DNA of 64,000 bases from Deltaproteobacteria bacterium (GTDB taxonomy: Bacteria > JAGRBM01 > JAHCIT01). Location of the stretch: NCBI GenBank assembly GCA_026129095.1, contig JAHCIT010000011.1:43070-107069 (forward strand), in the 5' to 3' direction. The position numbers were made by a program, and so were the translations under genes. Under the pieces are notes generated by a model that saw only the letters and a program-made list of their open reading frames with translations, was not told where the DNA came from and ran no database searches. The first letter of the stretch is position 1, and every line of letters starts with the position of its first letter. Positions 18,649 to 27,022 of this stretch are shown piece after piece.

Positions 18649-20349
18649 CTACGCGCTCCGCTCGGCACGCTTCGGCTTCCTGACCATGAGCCCGGCCATA
18701 CGGGCAAAAGCCGATACACGGCCCGGCACATCGCGCACCGCACCCCAGACTTCCTTCACCGGGTCCACCCGGTATTGCGATGGCCGGGGGCCCTTCCGGG
18801 GAGCCATCCAGCAGGAATGGAGCATGAAGGGCGGGTTGAAGTCGGGCGCACTGGCGACGGCAACGGGACCCTGCACGAGATTCGCCGCGTCGAAGATGTG
18901 GATTTCCTTCGGGGCCTTCTTGTGAACCACCACGACCACGTAGCCGTCGAGGTCATGCTGGCAGTTCCTGCGGGGTACAAAAGTAGGAGGATGCGGGAAC
19001 ATTCCGTCCTCGTACCGGTACACGTCGGAATACTCCATCTGCTCCAGGTCCACGCGTGCCAGCGCACCGGGGATGTATTTCTCAGGCAGCCGGTCCATGG
19101 GGACAATGGCGTGCTGGTAGTCCTTGTAAAGACGCCAGGTGGTTTCGGCCATCAGCTCCGGATCGAACCCCATACTGCCGTAAAAGAGGTTTCTGGCCTT
19201 CCGCTGGGAGCTGTCGGTGTAGACATTCTGTGTCCAGAGGATTCCGCCCCAGAACTGGTCCCTGTCATATGCCAGTTTCGTCTCCTTCAGTTCTCCCGTC
19301 GCGGCTGCGATCCGGTACCTGCCCACCACCGATGGCTGCGAATCGAGTGCGATCAGGCCGTCGTGGTTGGGATCGAACATCTCCCCGTCCCGGTTCCGTT
19401 CGTTCGGGTTGCAGGTGATGGCGAGGTCCGCCGTCCCGATATGCTGCAGGTAGACGGTGATCTCGCCTCCGGGATTGTCATAGTCGATGGCGATATGACC
19501 GGTGCTCATGGGGATTTTCAGTTCGCGGAACGGCACGCTCCCGCCAGCGGGCGTTTGCTTCAAGTCCTTCTTGCTCACGATCCACAGCCGCGTGAAGTCC
19601 TGGTTGGGCCGCTTGCGCGGGCCGCCCATGACCACCGCCGGCTCGGTGGCGAACGGAAGGTCAGTGATGACAAGGTAGTCCTTCGTCGCCTTGATATCGT
19701 GAATGCTGTCGAACTTTCCGATACCGTCTAGCTTCCACCGTTCAACAGGACCGTCCAGTGCCCACCGGGCCACCCAGGTGCCCGTTTCGATGCCCGGCAG
19801 CGGGATCTGGAGATAGTTCACGAAATAGAGCGCATTTTCGTCATACGCAGGCGCCGGATGCGCCGCGACGGAGGTCATCGGCTCGATAAGCCCCGGCAGG
19901 CTGTGAACCCACTCGGTGTTGTCGCCAACCGCTGTCACGTAGTCGAGTGTCTCGGGGTCAATCTCCACCGGGCGGCCGACATCGTAGCCGAGAAACAGAC
20001 GGTCATTCATCGGCTGCACGTTCGTGTTGGCGAGGTTCGTGACGCCAAAGGGGGACGCCTCCATGACGAACACTTTCCTGAACAGCCAGGGAAGCCGGTC
20101 ACGCAGTTTCTTGACCGGCGTCTCCACCAGCCGGAACTGGACACGCACCCTGCCGCCGGAATCCGGCGCGCAGTGGATCTTGCAGATCATCCCGTGTTCG
20201 TTGAACCAGTGCCCACCTGGCCGCCGCTTGTCGGGACCGACGATAAAAACCGCCCCATCGGCATCAGTGGGCCAGCACCCTTTGGTCACGTTCAGCCGGA
20301 AGTCTCCCTCTCCGGCACCCCAGAACAGGTTGTGAGTGATTGTCGCCAT
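18649..20349 (-). CDS. Carotenoid oxygenase family protein
   Basis: Non-heme iron dioxygenases of this seven-bladed propeller family cleave carotenoid or stilbene double bonds. All four expected iron histidines can be seen: AAHPAPAYDENALYF, FDSIHDIKATKDYLVITD, YLQHIGTADLA and the C-terminal FMLHSCW. The late segment DLDGYVVVVVHK...IFDAANLVQGPVA is a family hallmark. 566 residues is longer than bacterial apocarotenoid oxygenases (about 480). No carotenoid synthesis genes are nearby, so the substrate is unknown. GGAGG precedes the ATG. The 207-bp upstream region is AT-richer and probably holds its promoter, with the palindrome TAAATTTA at about 20426. Confidence 0.88.
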   Translation of the reverse strand: MATITHNLFWGAGEGDFRLNVTKGCWPTDADGAVFIVGPDKRRPGGHWFNEHGMICKIHCAPDSGGRVRVQFRLVETPVKKLRDRLPWLFRKVFVMEASPFGVTNLANTNVQPMNDRLFLGYDVGRPVEIDPETLDYVTAVGDNTEWVHSLPGLIEPMTSVAAHPAPAYDENALYFVNYLQIPLPGIETGTWVARWALDGPVERWKLDGIGKFDSIHDIKATKDYLVITDLPFATEPAVVMGGPRKRPNQDFTRLWIVSKKDLKQTPAGGSVPFRELKIPMSTGHIAIDYDNPGGEITVYLQHIGTADLAITCNPNERNRDGEMFDPNHDGLIALDSQPSVVGRYRIAAATGELKETKLAYDRDQFWGGILWTQNVYTDSSQRKARNLFYGSMGFDPELMAETTWRLYKDYQHAIVPMDRLPEKYIPGALARVDLEQMEYSDVYRYEDGMFPHPPTFVPRRNCQHDLDGYVVVVVHKKAPKEIHIFDAANLVQGPVAVASAPDFNPPFMLHSCWMAPRKGPRPSQYRVDPVKEVWGAVRDVPGRVSAFARMAGLMVRKPKRAERSA

Positions 20350-20556
20350 GTCAAAGCCTCCAGAGTCCGGACACGTGCCACGTCCTCGCCAACTAACTAA
20401 GCAAAAGTGCAGTTGTTTTACAAGTTAAATTTACGGGTGTTCCTTTCCCTTCCAAAATCTCTCTTGCCTTGGAAAGAGGTCCGGTTCATGGTCATCAAAG
20501 GGCCCTGATAAGGTGGCGTCCTGCCGCCTGGGGCCCCTTCAGGAGCTTCCACCCCC

Positions 20557-21255
20557 TTGAGCCGGATTTTCGACTTCGCCACCTCAGCCCTTGCGACGGC
20601 CGCACGTCTTGGCGCGGGGATCGTGGCCGAGCAGCCCGCCCGCCGTCCGGGCCGGCCGCTGGAGCTGTACGAATTCGAGGCTTGTCCGTTCTGCCGCAAG
20701 GTACGCGAAGCCCTCACCGAACTGGATCTCGAAGTCATGATCTACCCCTGCCCCAAGGGCGGGAAAATCTACCGCCCCCGCGTGAAGCAGCTCGGCGGCA
20801 AGGAGATGTACCCGTTCCTTGTGGACCCGAACACGGGCGTGCAGCTTTACGAATCGGCCGATATCGTCGGCTACCTGTTCAAGACCTACGGCGGACGTGC
20901 AGCGGGACCCCTGCTCGCCATCGATTCGCTGGCGAACGTGACATCGTTCATCGCCTCGTCGTCCCGTGCAGCCCACGGCCACCGGGCAAGACCGTCGCGC
21001 CAGCCGGAAAAGCCGCTCGAAATGTACGGGTTCGAGGCCAGCCCCTTGAGCCGCATCGTCCGCGAAACACTGTGCGAACTGGAGACACCCTATCTGCTGC
21101 ACAATATCGGCAAGGGAAGTCCGAGCCGGGAGGAGTTCGTGAAGCGGACGGGACAGGAACTGATCCCCTGGCTCATCGATTCCAATACCGGCGCGTCCCT
21201 CGGCCCCGATCCCCAGGCGATCCGGCAATATCTCATCGACACCTACGGCACCTGA
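20557..21255 (+). CDS. Tandem glutathione-S-transferase N-terminal (thioredoxin-fold) protein
   Basis: Two thioredoxin-fold GST_N-like domains in one chain of 232 residues, with no GST C-terminal helical domain. Domain 1 (about 36-112) has the redox motif CPFC at 43-46 and the cis-proline/glutathione site YPFLVDPNTG with YESADIVGYL. Domain 2 (about 153-231) aligns with it, but the motif is SPLS (162-165), so it has lost both cysteines while keeping IPWLIDSNTG. The layout resembles plant chloroplast tandem-GST_N proteins. The start is TTG with AGGAG 11 nt upstream. It lies 31 nt before the acyl-CoA dehydrogenase gene. Confidence 0.83.
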   Translation: MSRIFDFATSALATAARLGAGIVAEQPARRPGRPLELYEFEACPFCRKVREALTELDLEVMIYPCPKGGKIYRPRVKQLGGKEMYPFLVDPNTGVQLYESADIVGYLFKTYGGRAAGPLLAIDSLANVTSFIASSSRAAHGHRARPSRQPEKPLEMYGFEASPLSRIVRETLCELETPYLLHNIGKGSPSREEFVKRTGQELIPWLIDSNTGASLGPDPQAIRQYLIDTYGT

Positions 21256-21286
21256 GCCCGAAACTCTCCCCAGAAGGATCCGCATC

Positions 21287-22435
21287 ATGGAAAGAACCCT
21301 TTTCAGCCCCGAACACGACCTGTTCCGCCAGAACTTCCGGAAGTTTCTCGAAAAGGAGGTTGCCCCCCGGTACGAGGCTTTCGAGGATGAGGGCATGGTC
21401 GCCCGCGACGTCTGGAAGAAGGCGGGCGAGCAGGGCTACCTGGTGCCGTGGATGCCCGAAGATTACGGCGGCACAGGGGCCGACTGGCTCTATTCGGTTG
21501 TGCTGATCGAGGAGGTGGGCCGCGCCAACGTGACCGGGTTCGGCATCTCGCTGCATAACGACGTGGTGGCGCCCTATCTCGCTGACTGGCTGAAGCCGGA
21601 ACTGAAGAAGGAACTGCTCCCGCAGCTTCTCACGGGCGACAAGATCTTGGCGGTCGCTATGACCGAGCCGGGCTACGGGTCCAATCTCGCCGGTATCCGG
21701 ACCAGCGCCCGCAAGGACGGCGATGACTACGTTATCACCGGCCAGAAGACCTTCATTACCAACGGCCAGCTCTGCGACTGGGTAGTGGTGGCCGCCCGCA
21801 CCGACCCGGATGCCCAGCCGCCGCACAAGGGGATATCGCTTTTCCTCGTTGATACGGCGCTGCCCGGTTTCCGCCGCGGCCGGAACCTGAAGAAGATCGG
21901 CCTCAAGGCAAACGATACGTCGGAACTGTTTTTCGAGGAGGTCCGCGTGCCGCGCCGCTACCTGCTGGGCGGGGAAAACCAGGGCTTCTACCAGCTCATG
22001 ACCAAGCTCCAGCAGGAACGGCTCGTCGTCGCCGTGCGCGGCGCGGCTTCCATGCAGTCGGCTGTCGAGCACACGATCCGCTATGTGCAGGAGCGCGAAA
22101 TCTTCGGACAGCCGCTGGCCAAGATGCAGAACACTCAGTTCCAGATCGCCGAGTGCGCCACTGCCGCCGAAGTCGCCCAGGCTTTCGTGGACCGCCTGAT
22201 CGCCGCGCACATTGCCGGCAAGGATGTCGTCAAGGAGGTCTCGATGGCCAAATACTGGGTCACGGACCAGCTCAAGCAGGTGGTGGACAAGTGCCTCCAG
22301 CTCCACGGCGGCTACGGCTACATGACCGAATACCCCATTGCCCGCATGTACACGGACGCCCGCGTCCAGTCGATCTTCGCCGGCACCAATGAAGTCATGA
22401 AGGTCATCATCGCCCGCAAGCTGGGGCTGGACTGA
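21287..22435 (+). CDS. Acyl-CoA dehydrogenase, long-chain type
   Basis: FAD-dependent alpha,beta-desaturation of acyl-CoA. The N-terminal helical domain is followed by AMTEPGYGSNLAG and ITGQKTFITNG (FAD/substrate loop), VDTALPGFRRGR, and the C-terminal LHGGYGYMTEYPIARMY and FAGTNEVMK. The position used as base in medium-chain enzymes is not Glu here. Instead a Glu sits in QQERLVVAVRG, as in long-chain and isovaleryl types. 382 residues is normal. Same strand as the tandem-GST_N gene 31 nt upstream, so probably co-transcribed. The electron-transfer flavoprotein is not in the window. Confidence 0.92.
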   Translation: MERTLFSPEHDLFRQNFRKFLEKEVAPRYEAFEDEGMVARDVWKKAGEQGYLVPWMPEDYGGTGADWLYSVVLIEEVGRANVTGFGISLHNDVVAPYLADWLKPELKKELLPQLLTGDKILAVAMTEPGYGSNLAGIRTSARKDGDDYVITGQKTFITNGQLCDWVVVAARTDPDAQPPHKGISLFLVDTALPGFRRGRNLKKIGLKANDTSELFFEEVRVPRRYLLGGENQGFYQLMTKLQQERLVVAVRGAASMQSAVEHTIRYVQEREIFGQPLAKMQNTQFQIAECATAAEVAQAFVDRLIAAHIAGKDVVKEVSMAKYWVTDQLKQVVDKCLQLHGGYGYMTEYPIARMYTDARVQSIFAGTNEVMKVIIARKLGLD

Positions 22436-22517
22436 CCCGGCAACCGGGCGCGGGACAGCCGTTTGCGCGGGGCCGGGAAACCGGAGATACTTGGTCACTG
22501 CCGCGAGGAACACGCAG

Positions 22518-22736
22518 ATGAGCACCGGAAACAGCCGCAAGTCCGATATCCAGTCCGTTCAGAGCCAGGCGCCGCGCCGTCCCTATGAGGCGCCGAAGGT
22601 CGTCCATGAGGAGTACATCGAGGCAGTGGCGGTCGCCTGTGACCCGGCGGCCACCCCGTTTCTGCCGGTGAAGAACTCCGACGGCCAGCCGAATAACCAG
22701 GGCGGCACCTGCCAGACCGGGTTCCTGAACAGCTAG
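22518..22736 (+). CDS. Putative RiPP precursor-like small peptide
   Basis: A 72-residue peptide with no signal sequence. GAGGA lies 8 nt before the ATG at 22518. Residues 1-20 are polar. A conserved-looking leader follows (RRPYEAPKVVHEEYIEAVAVAC, Cys41). A Pro/Asn/Gly/Gln-rich tail with a second cysteine (Cys65) ends TGFLNS. The pattern of PYE-x-P-x-V, acidic helix, small-hydrophobic run and Cys resembles short predicted precursors of ribosomally made modified peptides; this is resemblance only. No radical SAM, cyclase, PqqD-like or peptidase-transporter gene flanks it. It is convergent with the DUF4105 gene; the two genes abut with no gap. Confidence 0.6.
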   Translation: MSTGNSRKSDIQSVQSQAPRRPYEAPKVVHEEYIEAVAVACDPAATPFLPVKNSDGQPNNQGGTCQTGFLNS

Positions 22737-24644
22737 CTAGAAATGCCAGTAAAGCCCGCCGCTCACCTCGTCGGGGGCGGTGCCTGTTTGCGCACCAGCG
22801 CGAAACTCGCCGTTCCTCAGGAAATGAACAGCCCAGAACACCGACGCCTGCCAGACCCGCTGCCGGTCTCCGAGCACCGGGACGAGATAGCGTCCCTCGG
22901 CCTGTAACCGTGACCAGCGGGCCACGTCGAACAGGAGGCCGCCCGATACGGACGGCCCTACCCGGAACTGGCTGTCAAAGACGCCGCCCCCGGCGCCCTC
23001 GGCTTCGACAAAGACGTAATAAACCTCGCGCCTCCACAACGCGGTTGATGCGGCCAGCCCCGCCCCCGCGTTGCCATAGTAGGACAGGCAACGCCATCTG
23101 GGGCACCGTTTCTCACGCGGAAGCACTGCGCCCGTATGCGCCTTCCATGAGATCCTGAAACTCCACGGATCATATGGATAGATGGACGTGATCCTGAGCA
23201 GATCGGCCTGTTCAAGAAGGAAGCGCTGCGTTTCGTTCTCGAAGCGGGTCCGGACGTTGACGACTTCCAGCAGGCTGTGGGGAGGGAACCCGTCCTCCCG
23301 GCCCAGCAGATCCTGGATTGCCAGCCGGTAGTGGAACTCCTCGAACGACTGTCTGCGGTTTGCCCCGCCCCATATGCCAATCCGTGAAGATCCGTGACCT
23401 GATTCCGGCGGTGAAGGCCGCTCAATCTCCACCTCAGGTGGAGGAAGGCCGATCCGTGTGCGCCTTAACAGCATCGCCCGCTCGGCCTCATCCCGTGCGT
23501 CCGGTGTCTCTCCGCTTGCCCGGTGAACCTGGAAATACAGGCCGGCAGCATCCAGCACCCGGACCTGGCGTTCCGGCGGCAGATCGTCATAACCCCGAAA
23601 CCGGTCCGGCCCCCGGTCCTCCACAATCCGGGTGGCGATCTTCCGTTCGCTGCCCGTGAGCAGATCGCGCCGGGCCAGCATCCGTTTCACGATGGCCGGA
23701 CGATAGTGGGTTTCAGTCACCAGCCCCGGCACCGAGGTAACCAGGCTCACCGTATCGGTGGGTATCACCCAGAGATTGAACTCCTCGCGCAAATGAAGAC
23801 CCGGCCGGGCAACCTCGAGCAGCGACAGGATGTGATAGGAACAGTTCTCGTCCAGGAACCAGTAGTCGAAGTGGGTATTTCCCAGTTCCCACATGTGCAG
23901 GACCATCCACTCAATTTCCGCTTCCGTCAGGGACAGCCGGTATTCCCAGAGGTCCCGGCTCTCCAGGTTCGAATACACCTGGACCATCAGATAGTAGGGA
24001 ATGGTCGAAAAGTTTCCCTGGAACCCGCCGAACAGCCCAAGTATCGGATAGGCCGGACCGCCCGCCCCCTCATCGTTGGCGGCGAAATTGACAATATAGG
24101 AGAGAAGATCGTGAGCGGCCTTCGTTCCTTTCCGGTCAATCCGCAGGAATGTATGGCCGTACATGGACGCGGGGTTGTTCACATAGGCAGCGGAAAAAAC
24201 GAACGTCACCGTCCCCGGATCCAGTTGCCCGCGAAAATGCTCGAAGCGGCCGCAGCTCTGGAACGGAAGTTTGTCCGGGTCGAACGCAAGCTGTTCCTTC
24301 AGCCACCGGAACCGGGCCGGGAACATGCACTGGGGATGCTGGACCTGTTCGGTTTCCTCCAGCGGCGGATCGAAAAAACGGGTGAGCGTCGCCTCCATCT
24401 CCGCTTCGGGGTTCCGGTGGCCGTCATCCGCGAAGAAAAATCCGCGCCCGTCCGCCTCGCTCCGGGAACCCCGGTAGTGAAGCAGCAGCAGCCAGAACCG
24501 GTCCCGGGCGAGTTTTTTCTCGCGGGATTTTCCGATCAGTTCCTGAAGATACGGGTCTGGAGGAGTTGCACCTTCCTCATCAGCCCCTGCGCGAGCCAGA
24601 TGTGGAAAGGTGGAAAAACCAAGAAGAATGTACAGAACGGTCAC
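22737..24644 (-). CDS. DUF4105 (Lnb-type N-terminal) envelope protein
   Basis: A large exported protein with an N-terminal hydrophobic segment (VTVLYILLGFSTFPHLARAGA) and a cysteine-peptidase-like DUF4105 domain: FSAAYVNNPASMYGHTFLRI (MYGH holds the candidate histidine) and DYWFLDENCSYHILSLLE (candidate Cys). This domain is related to the N-terminal part of the lipoprotein transacylase Lnb. The C-terminal 200 residues look beta-rich, ending in aromatic YWHF, suggesting an outer-membrane barrel. The frame is open to 24731, but that start overlaps the upstream gene and its terminator, so I prefer the GTG at 24644. Downstream of the DUF3015 gene, same strand. Confidence 0.78.
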   Translation of the reverse strand: MTVLYILLGFSTFPHLARAGADEEGATPPDPYLQELIGKSREKKLARDRFWLLLLHYRGSRSEADGRGFFFADDGHRNPEAEMEATLTRFFDPPLEETEQVQHPQCMFPARFRWLKEQLAFDPDKLPFQSCGRFEHFRGQLDPGTVTFVFSAAYVNNPASMYGHTFLRIDRKGTKAAHDLLSYIVNFAANDEGAGGPAYPILGLFGGFQGNFSTIPYYLMVQVYSNLESRDLWEYRLSLTEAEIEWMVLHMWELGNTHFDYWFLDENCSYHILSLLEVARPGLHLREEFNLWVIPTDTVSLVTSVPGLVTETHYRPAIVKRMLARRDLLTGSERKIATRIVEDRGPDRFRGYDDLPPERQVRVLDAAGLYFQVHRASGETPDARDEAERAMLLRRTRIGLPPPEVEIERPSPPESGHGSSRIGIWGGANRRQSFEEFHYRLAIQDLLGREDGFPPHSLLEVVNVRTRFENETQRFLLEQADLLRITSIYPYDPWSFRISWKAHTGAVLPREKRCPRWRCLSYYGNAGAGLAASTALWRREVYYVFVEAEGAGGGVFDSQFRVGPSVSGGLLFDVARWSRLQAEGRYLVPVLGDRQRVWQASVFWAVHFLRNGEFRAGAQTGTAPDEVSGGLYWHF

Positions 24645-24647
24645 ATA

Positions 24648-24683
24648 TAAAAACGAACCGCCGCCCCTTTTGACGGGGGCGGC
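24648..24683 (-). terminator. Intrinsic terminator after DUF3015 gene
   Basis: On the minus strand, GCCGCCCC-(8 nt)-GGGGCGGC (24683-24660) is a perfect 8-bp GC stem, followed within 8 nt by TTTTT (24652-24648). It lies between the DUF3015 stop and the preferred DUF4105 start. It could make DUF4105 expression a read-through fraction of DUF3015 expression. Confidence 0.7.
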
Positions 24684-24715
24684 AGTCCTTGTCAATCGCT
24701 CAGGAAGTGGCTGGA

Positions 24716-25246
24716 TCAGATCCGGGTGCACGTCTGGGCAAGGCCGGGATCCGATGCGACCGTGGCCTTGACGGTCATCAGCATGCCGGCAGGAGTGGTT
24801 CCGGCCGCCGGGAAGATCGTCTCATACTGCTTTTGCGCGACAGATGCGAAATCCTGGCTGCCACTGCAACCCAGAAGCGCCGAGAAAGCGGTCACATATT
24901 CGCCGCCGCCATTGGCCATATCGCGGGCGATCTGCTTGAAGTTCGCCTCGGCAAACATCATCTGCTCGGCCTCTTCGTTCCGGGCGGTGCCGCCAGAGGT
25001 GCAGTTTGATGTGCCCGTTGTGATACCAAATGTCTGGGTACCAAATGTTCCGTTGGTGGTGGCTGCCAGAACCTGTTTGACGCGCTGGTCGTTAATCGCC
25101 TTGTCCGCATCCTGCCCTGACGCGAAGATGATCGAACCGAGACCACAGCCCGCCATGCCGTACTTGGCAGCTTCGGCCGGGGTGCCAGTCAGCGAGAGCG
25201 TGAGCGCGGCGAATGCAAGGGACATGCACAGATGGGTTTTCTTCAT
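24716..25246 (-). CDS. DUF3015 family secreted protein
   Basis: 176 residues with a signal peptide cleaved near TPAEA-AKYG (about residue 26). The mature protein has the family's YGMAGCGLGSIIF start, a TSNCTSGG segment, and four cysteines in all (GCG, NCT, GCSG, QTCT), likely paired. The helical middle contains EEAEQMMFAEANFKQIARDMANGGGEY. PF11220 (DUF3015) has no assigned function. It has its own promoter and terminator, both visible, and AAAGGAG precedes the ATG, so it is probably well expressed. Confidence 0.82.
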   Translation of the reverse strand: MKKTHLCMSLAFAALTLSLTGTPAEAAKYGMAGCGLGSIIFASGQDADKAINDQRVKQVLAATTNGTFGTQTFGITTGTSNCTSGGTARNEEAEQMMFAEANFKQIARDMANGGGEYVTAFSALLGCSGSQDFASVAQKQYETIFPAAGTTPAGMLMTVKATVASDPGLAQTCTRI

Positions 25247-25319
25247 AGGGCGGGACTCCTTTAAGTGGTGGTTGCCTCCTCCTGATAAAAGAGGAATAGC
25301 ATTTCTTTAGTTGCCGAAG

Positions 25320-25348
25320 TTTTAACCCATTCTGTTTTGTGCGGTCAA
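25320..25348 (-). promoter_or_regulatory. sigma70-type promoter of DUF3015 gene
   Basis: On the minus strand, TTGACC (25348-25343) and TTAAAA (25325-25320) are spaced by exactly 17 nt, in an AT-rich pocket unlike the flanking coding DNA. The untranslated leader to the ATG at 25246 would be about 65 nt. Confidence 0.5.
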
Positions 25349-25445
25349 TCAGACAAACGATGTGACGATTTTCTGTTACCAATCCGTCTGCCGATGGACC
25401 GGGCCTTGACTTCGGCCTGCCCGTGACGGCCCCTAGTCATTCACC

Positions 25446-26954
25446 ATGCCAATGCCCCCCGATACCTTTTACCTTCACGACTGGCTTGGCTTTCACGCTG
25501 GCCGGACGCCGGGAAAGACCGCCCTCGTGGACGCCGCGAAGGGCGGCGCCTCTGTCACCTGGCAGGAATGGAACGGCCGGGTTCGCTCTCTCGCCAGCCG
25601 GCTGCACACTGACGGCCTCCGCCCCGGAGACCGGGTGGCCTGGTTTGGAACCAACTCCATCGGGTTCCTGACGGGCTATCTCGCCTGCTCGATGGGCGGC
25701 CATGTGTTCGTGCCGTTCAACTACCGGTGGGCTCCCGACGAGGTAGCCTTTGCGCTCCGGGACTCCCAACCCCGGATCATTTTCACGGACCCCGAGTTCG
25801 AATCGGCCCTGAACGCAGTCGCCGGAAGCATCCCGGTCGTTCCGGCGGCTGGCGGCGATCCCGGACTGGTCCTGGATACCGGCTACCAGTCTCCCCCGCT
25901 CGATCCCGGAATGACCGCCGGGCTTTTCTACACCTCTGGCACCACGGGCCGCCCGAAAGCGGCCATCTGCACGCACCGGCGCATCTGGTGGAATACCCGG
26001 AACGCGGTTGACGTGTTCGGGATGACCGGCGCCGACGCGGCCCTGCTGGCGACGCCGCTCTTCCATACCGGTGCGCTGTACACACAGTTCCATCCCGTTC
26101 TGGCCGCTGGCGGAACTGCCATCCTCCTCGACCGGTTCGAGCCGGAAAGCTACCTCCGCACCATCGCCAGTAACGGAGTCACGATCACCTTCGCCGTTCC
26201 CACCATGATGGAGCAGCTCCTGCAAACGGGCTGGCTCGACCGGCTGCCTCCCCGCCACCTCCGTTTCCTGTACGTGGCCGGGGCCGCGGCCACGGCACCG
26301 CTGGTGGAGGCCTACGAATCCCGTGGCATACCCCTGCGGCAGGGCTATGGAACCACCGAGACAAACATGATCGCCTGCATGCTCCACGGAGAGGTGCGCG
26401 GACGCCCCGCTTCCGTCGGCCGGATCGCACCGAACTGGGAGGTGCGCCTCGTTGACGACGAGGGCCGGGACGTGAAACCGGGCCAGACGGGCGAGATTGC
26501 CGTGAGGGGGCCGGGAATGTTCTCTGGCTACCTGAACCGGCCGGAAGAAACCGCGGCGGCACTCAGGGACGGTTACTTCCACACGGGCGACCTTGGCTGT
26601 TTCGACCAGGATGGTTTCCTGTACATCTCCGGGCGCAAGAAGGAGATGTACATCTCCGGCGGCGAGAACGTCTATCCGGCCGAAGTGGAGCGTGTCCTGG
26701 CCGAGCATCCGTCGGTAGCCGAGGCAGCCGTCACCGGGGTTCCCGATCCGCGCTGGGGCGAGACCGGCGGCGCGCTGGTGGTGATCCGCCCCGGACACAG
26801 GTTCGACGCCGAGGCGCTTCGCCTCCATGCGCGCGAAAAACTGGCCCACTACAAGGTGCCGGCCAGATACCGGCAGGCCGGTGCCCTGCCCCGGAATGCC
26901 CTCGGCAAGGTTGTGAAATCCCAGGTACGGGACATTCTGACCGGCGACGGATAG
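25446..26954 (+). CDS. Acyl-CoA synthetase (AMP-forming), FadD-like
   Basis: A second ANL-superfamily ligase, 502 residues. Motifs: YTSGTTGRPKAAICTHRR (P-loop), RQGYGTTETNMIAC (A5), GYFHTGDLGCFDQDGFLYISGRKKEMYI... (split here: A7 Asp in HTGD; A8 hinge in SGRKKEMYISGG), and the catalytic lysine region RNALGKVVKSQ. Substrate specificity cannot be read. It stands on its own, with the MDR oxidoreductase 68 bp downstream on the same strand. Confidence 0.9.
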   Translation: MPMPPDTFYLHDWLGFHAGRTPGKTALVDAAKGGASVTWQEWNGRVRSLASRLHTDGLRPGDRVAWFGTNSIGFLTGYLACSMGGHVFVPFNYRWAPDEVAFALRDSQPRIIFTDPEFESALNAVAGSIPVVPAAGGDPGLVLDTGYQSPPLDPGMTAGLFYTSGTTGRPKAAICTHRRIWWNTRNAVDVFGMTGADAALLATPLFHTGALYTQFHPVLAAGGTAILLDRFEPESYLRTIASNGVTITFAVPTMMEQLLQTGWLDRLPPRHLRFLYVAGAAATAPLVEAYESRGIPLRQGYGTTETNMIACMLHGEVRGRPASVGRIAPNWEVRLVDDEGRDVKPGQTGEIAVRGPGMFSGYLNRPEETAAALRDGYFHTGDLGCFDQDGFLYISGRKKEMYISGGENVYPAEVERVLAEHPSVAEAAVTGVPDPRWGETGGALVVIRPGHRFDAEALRLHAREKLAHYKVPARYRQAGALPRNALGKVVKSQVRDILTGDG

Positions 26955-27022
26955 GACCAGCCCCGGAAAAACCGGTGGCGGCCCCGGCGGATTTGGGAGT
27001 AAGCTCCCGCCTGGAGCCCGGC

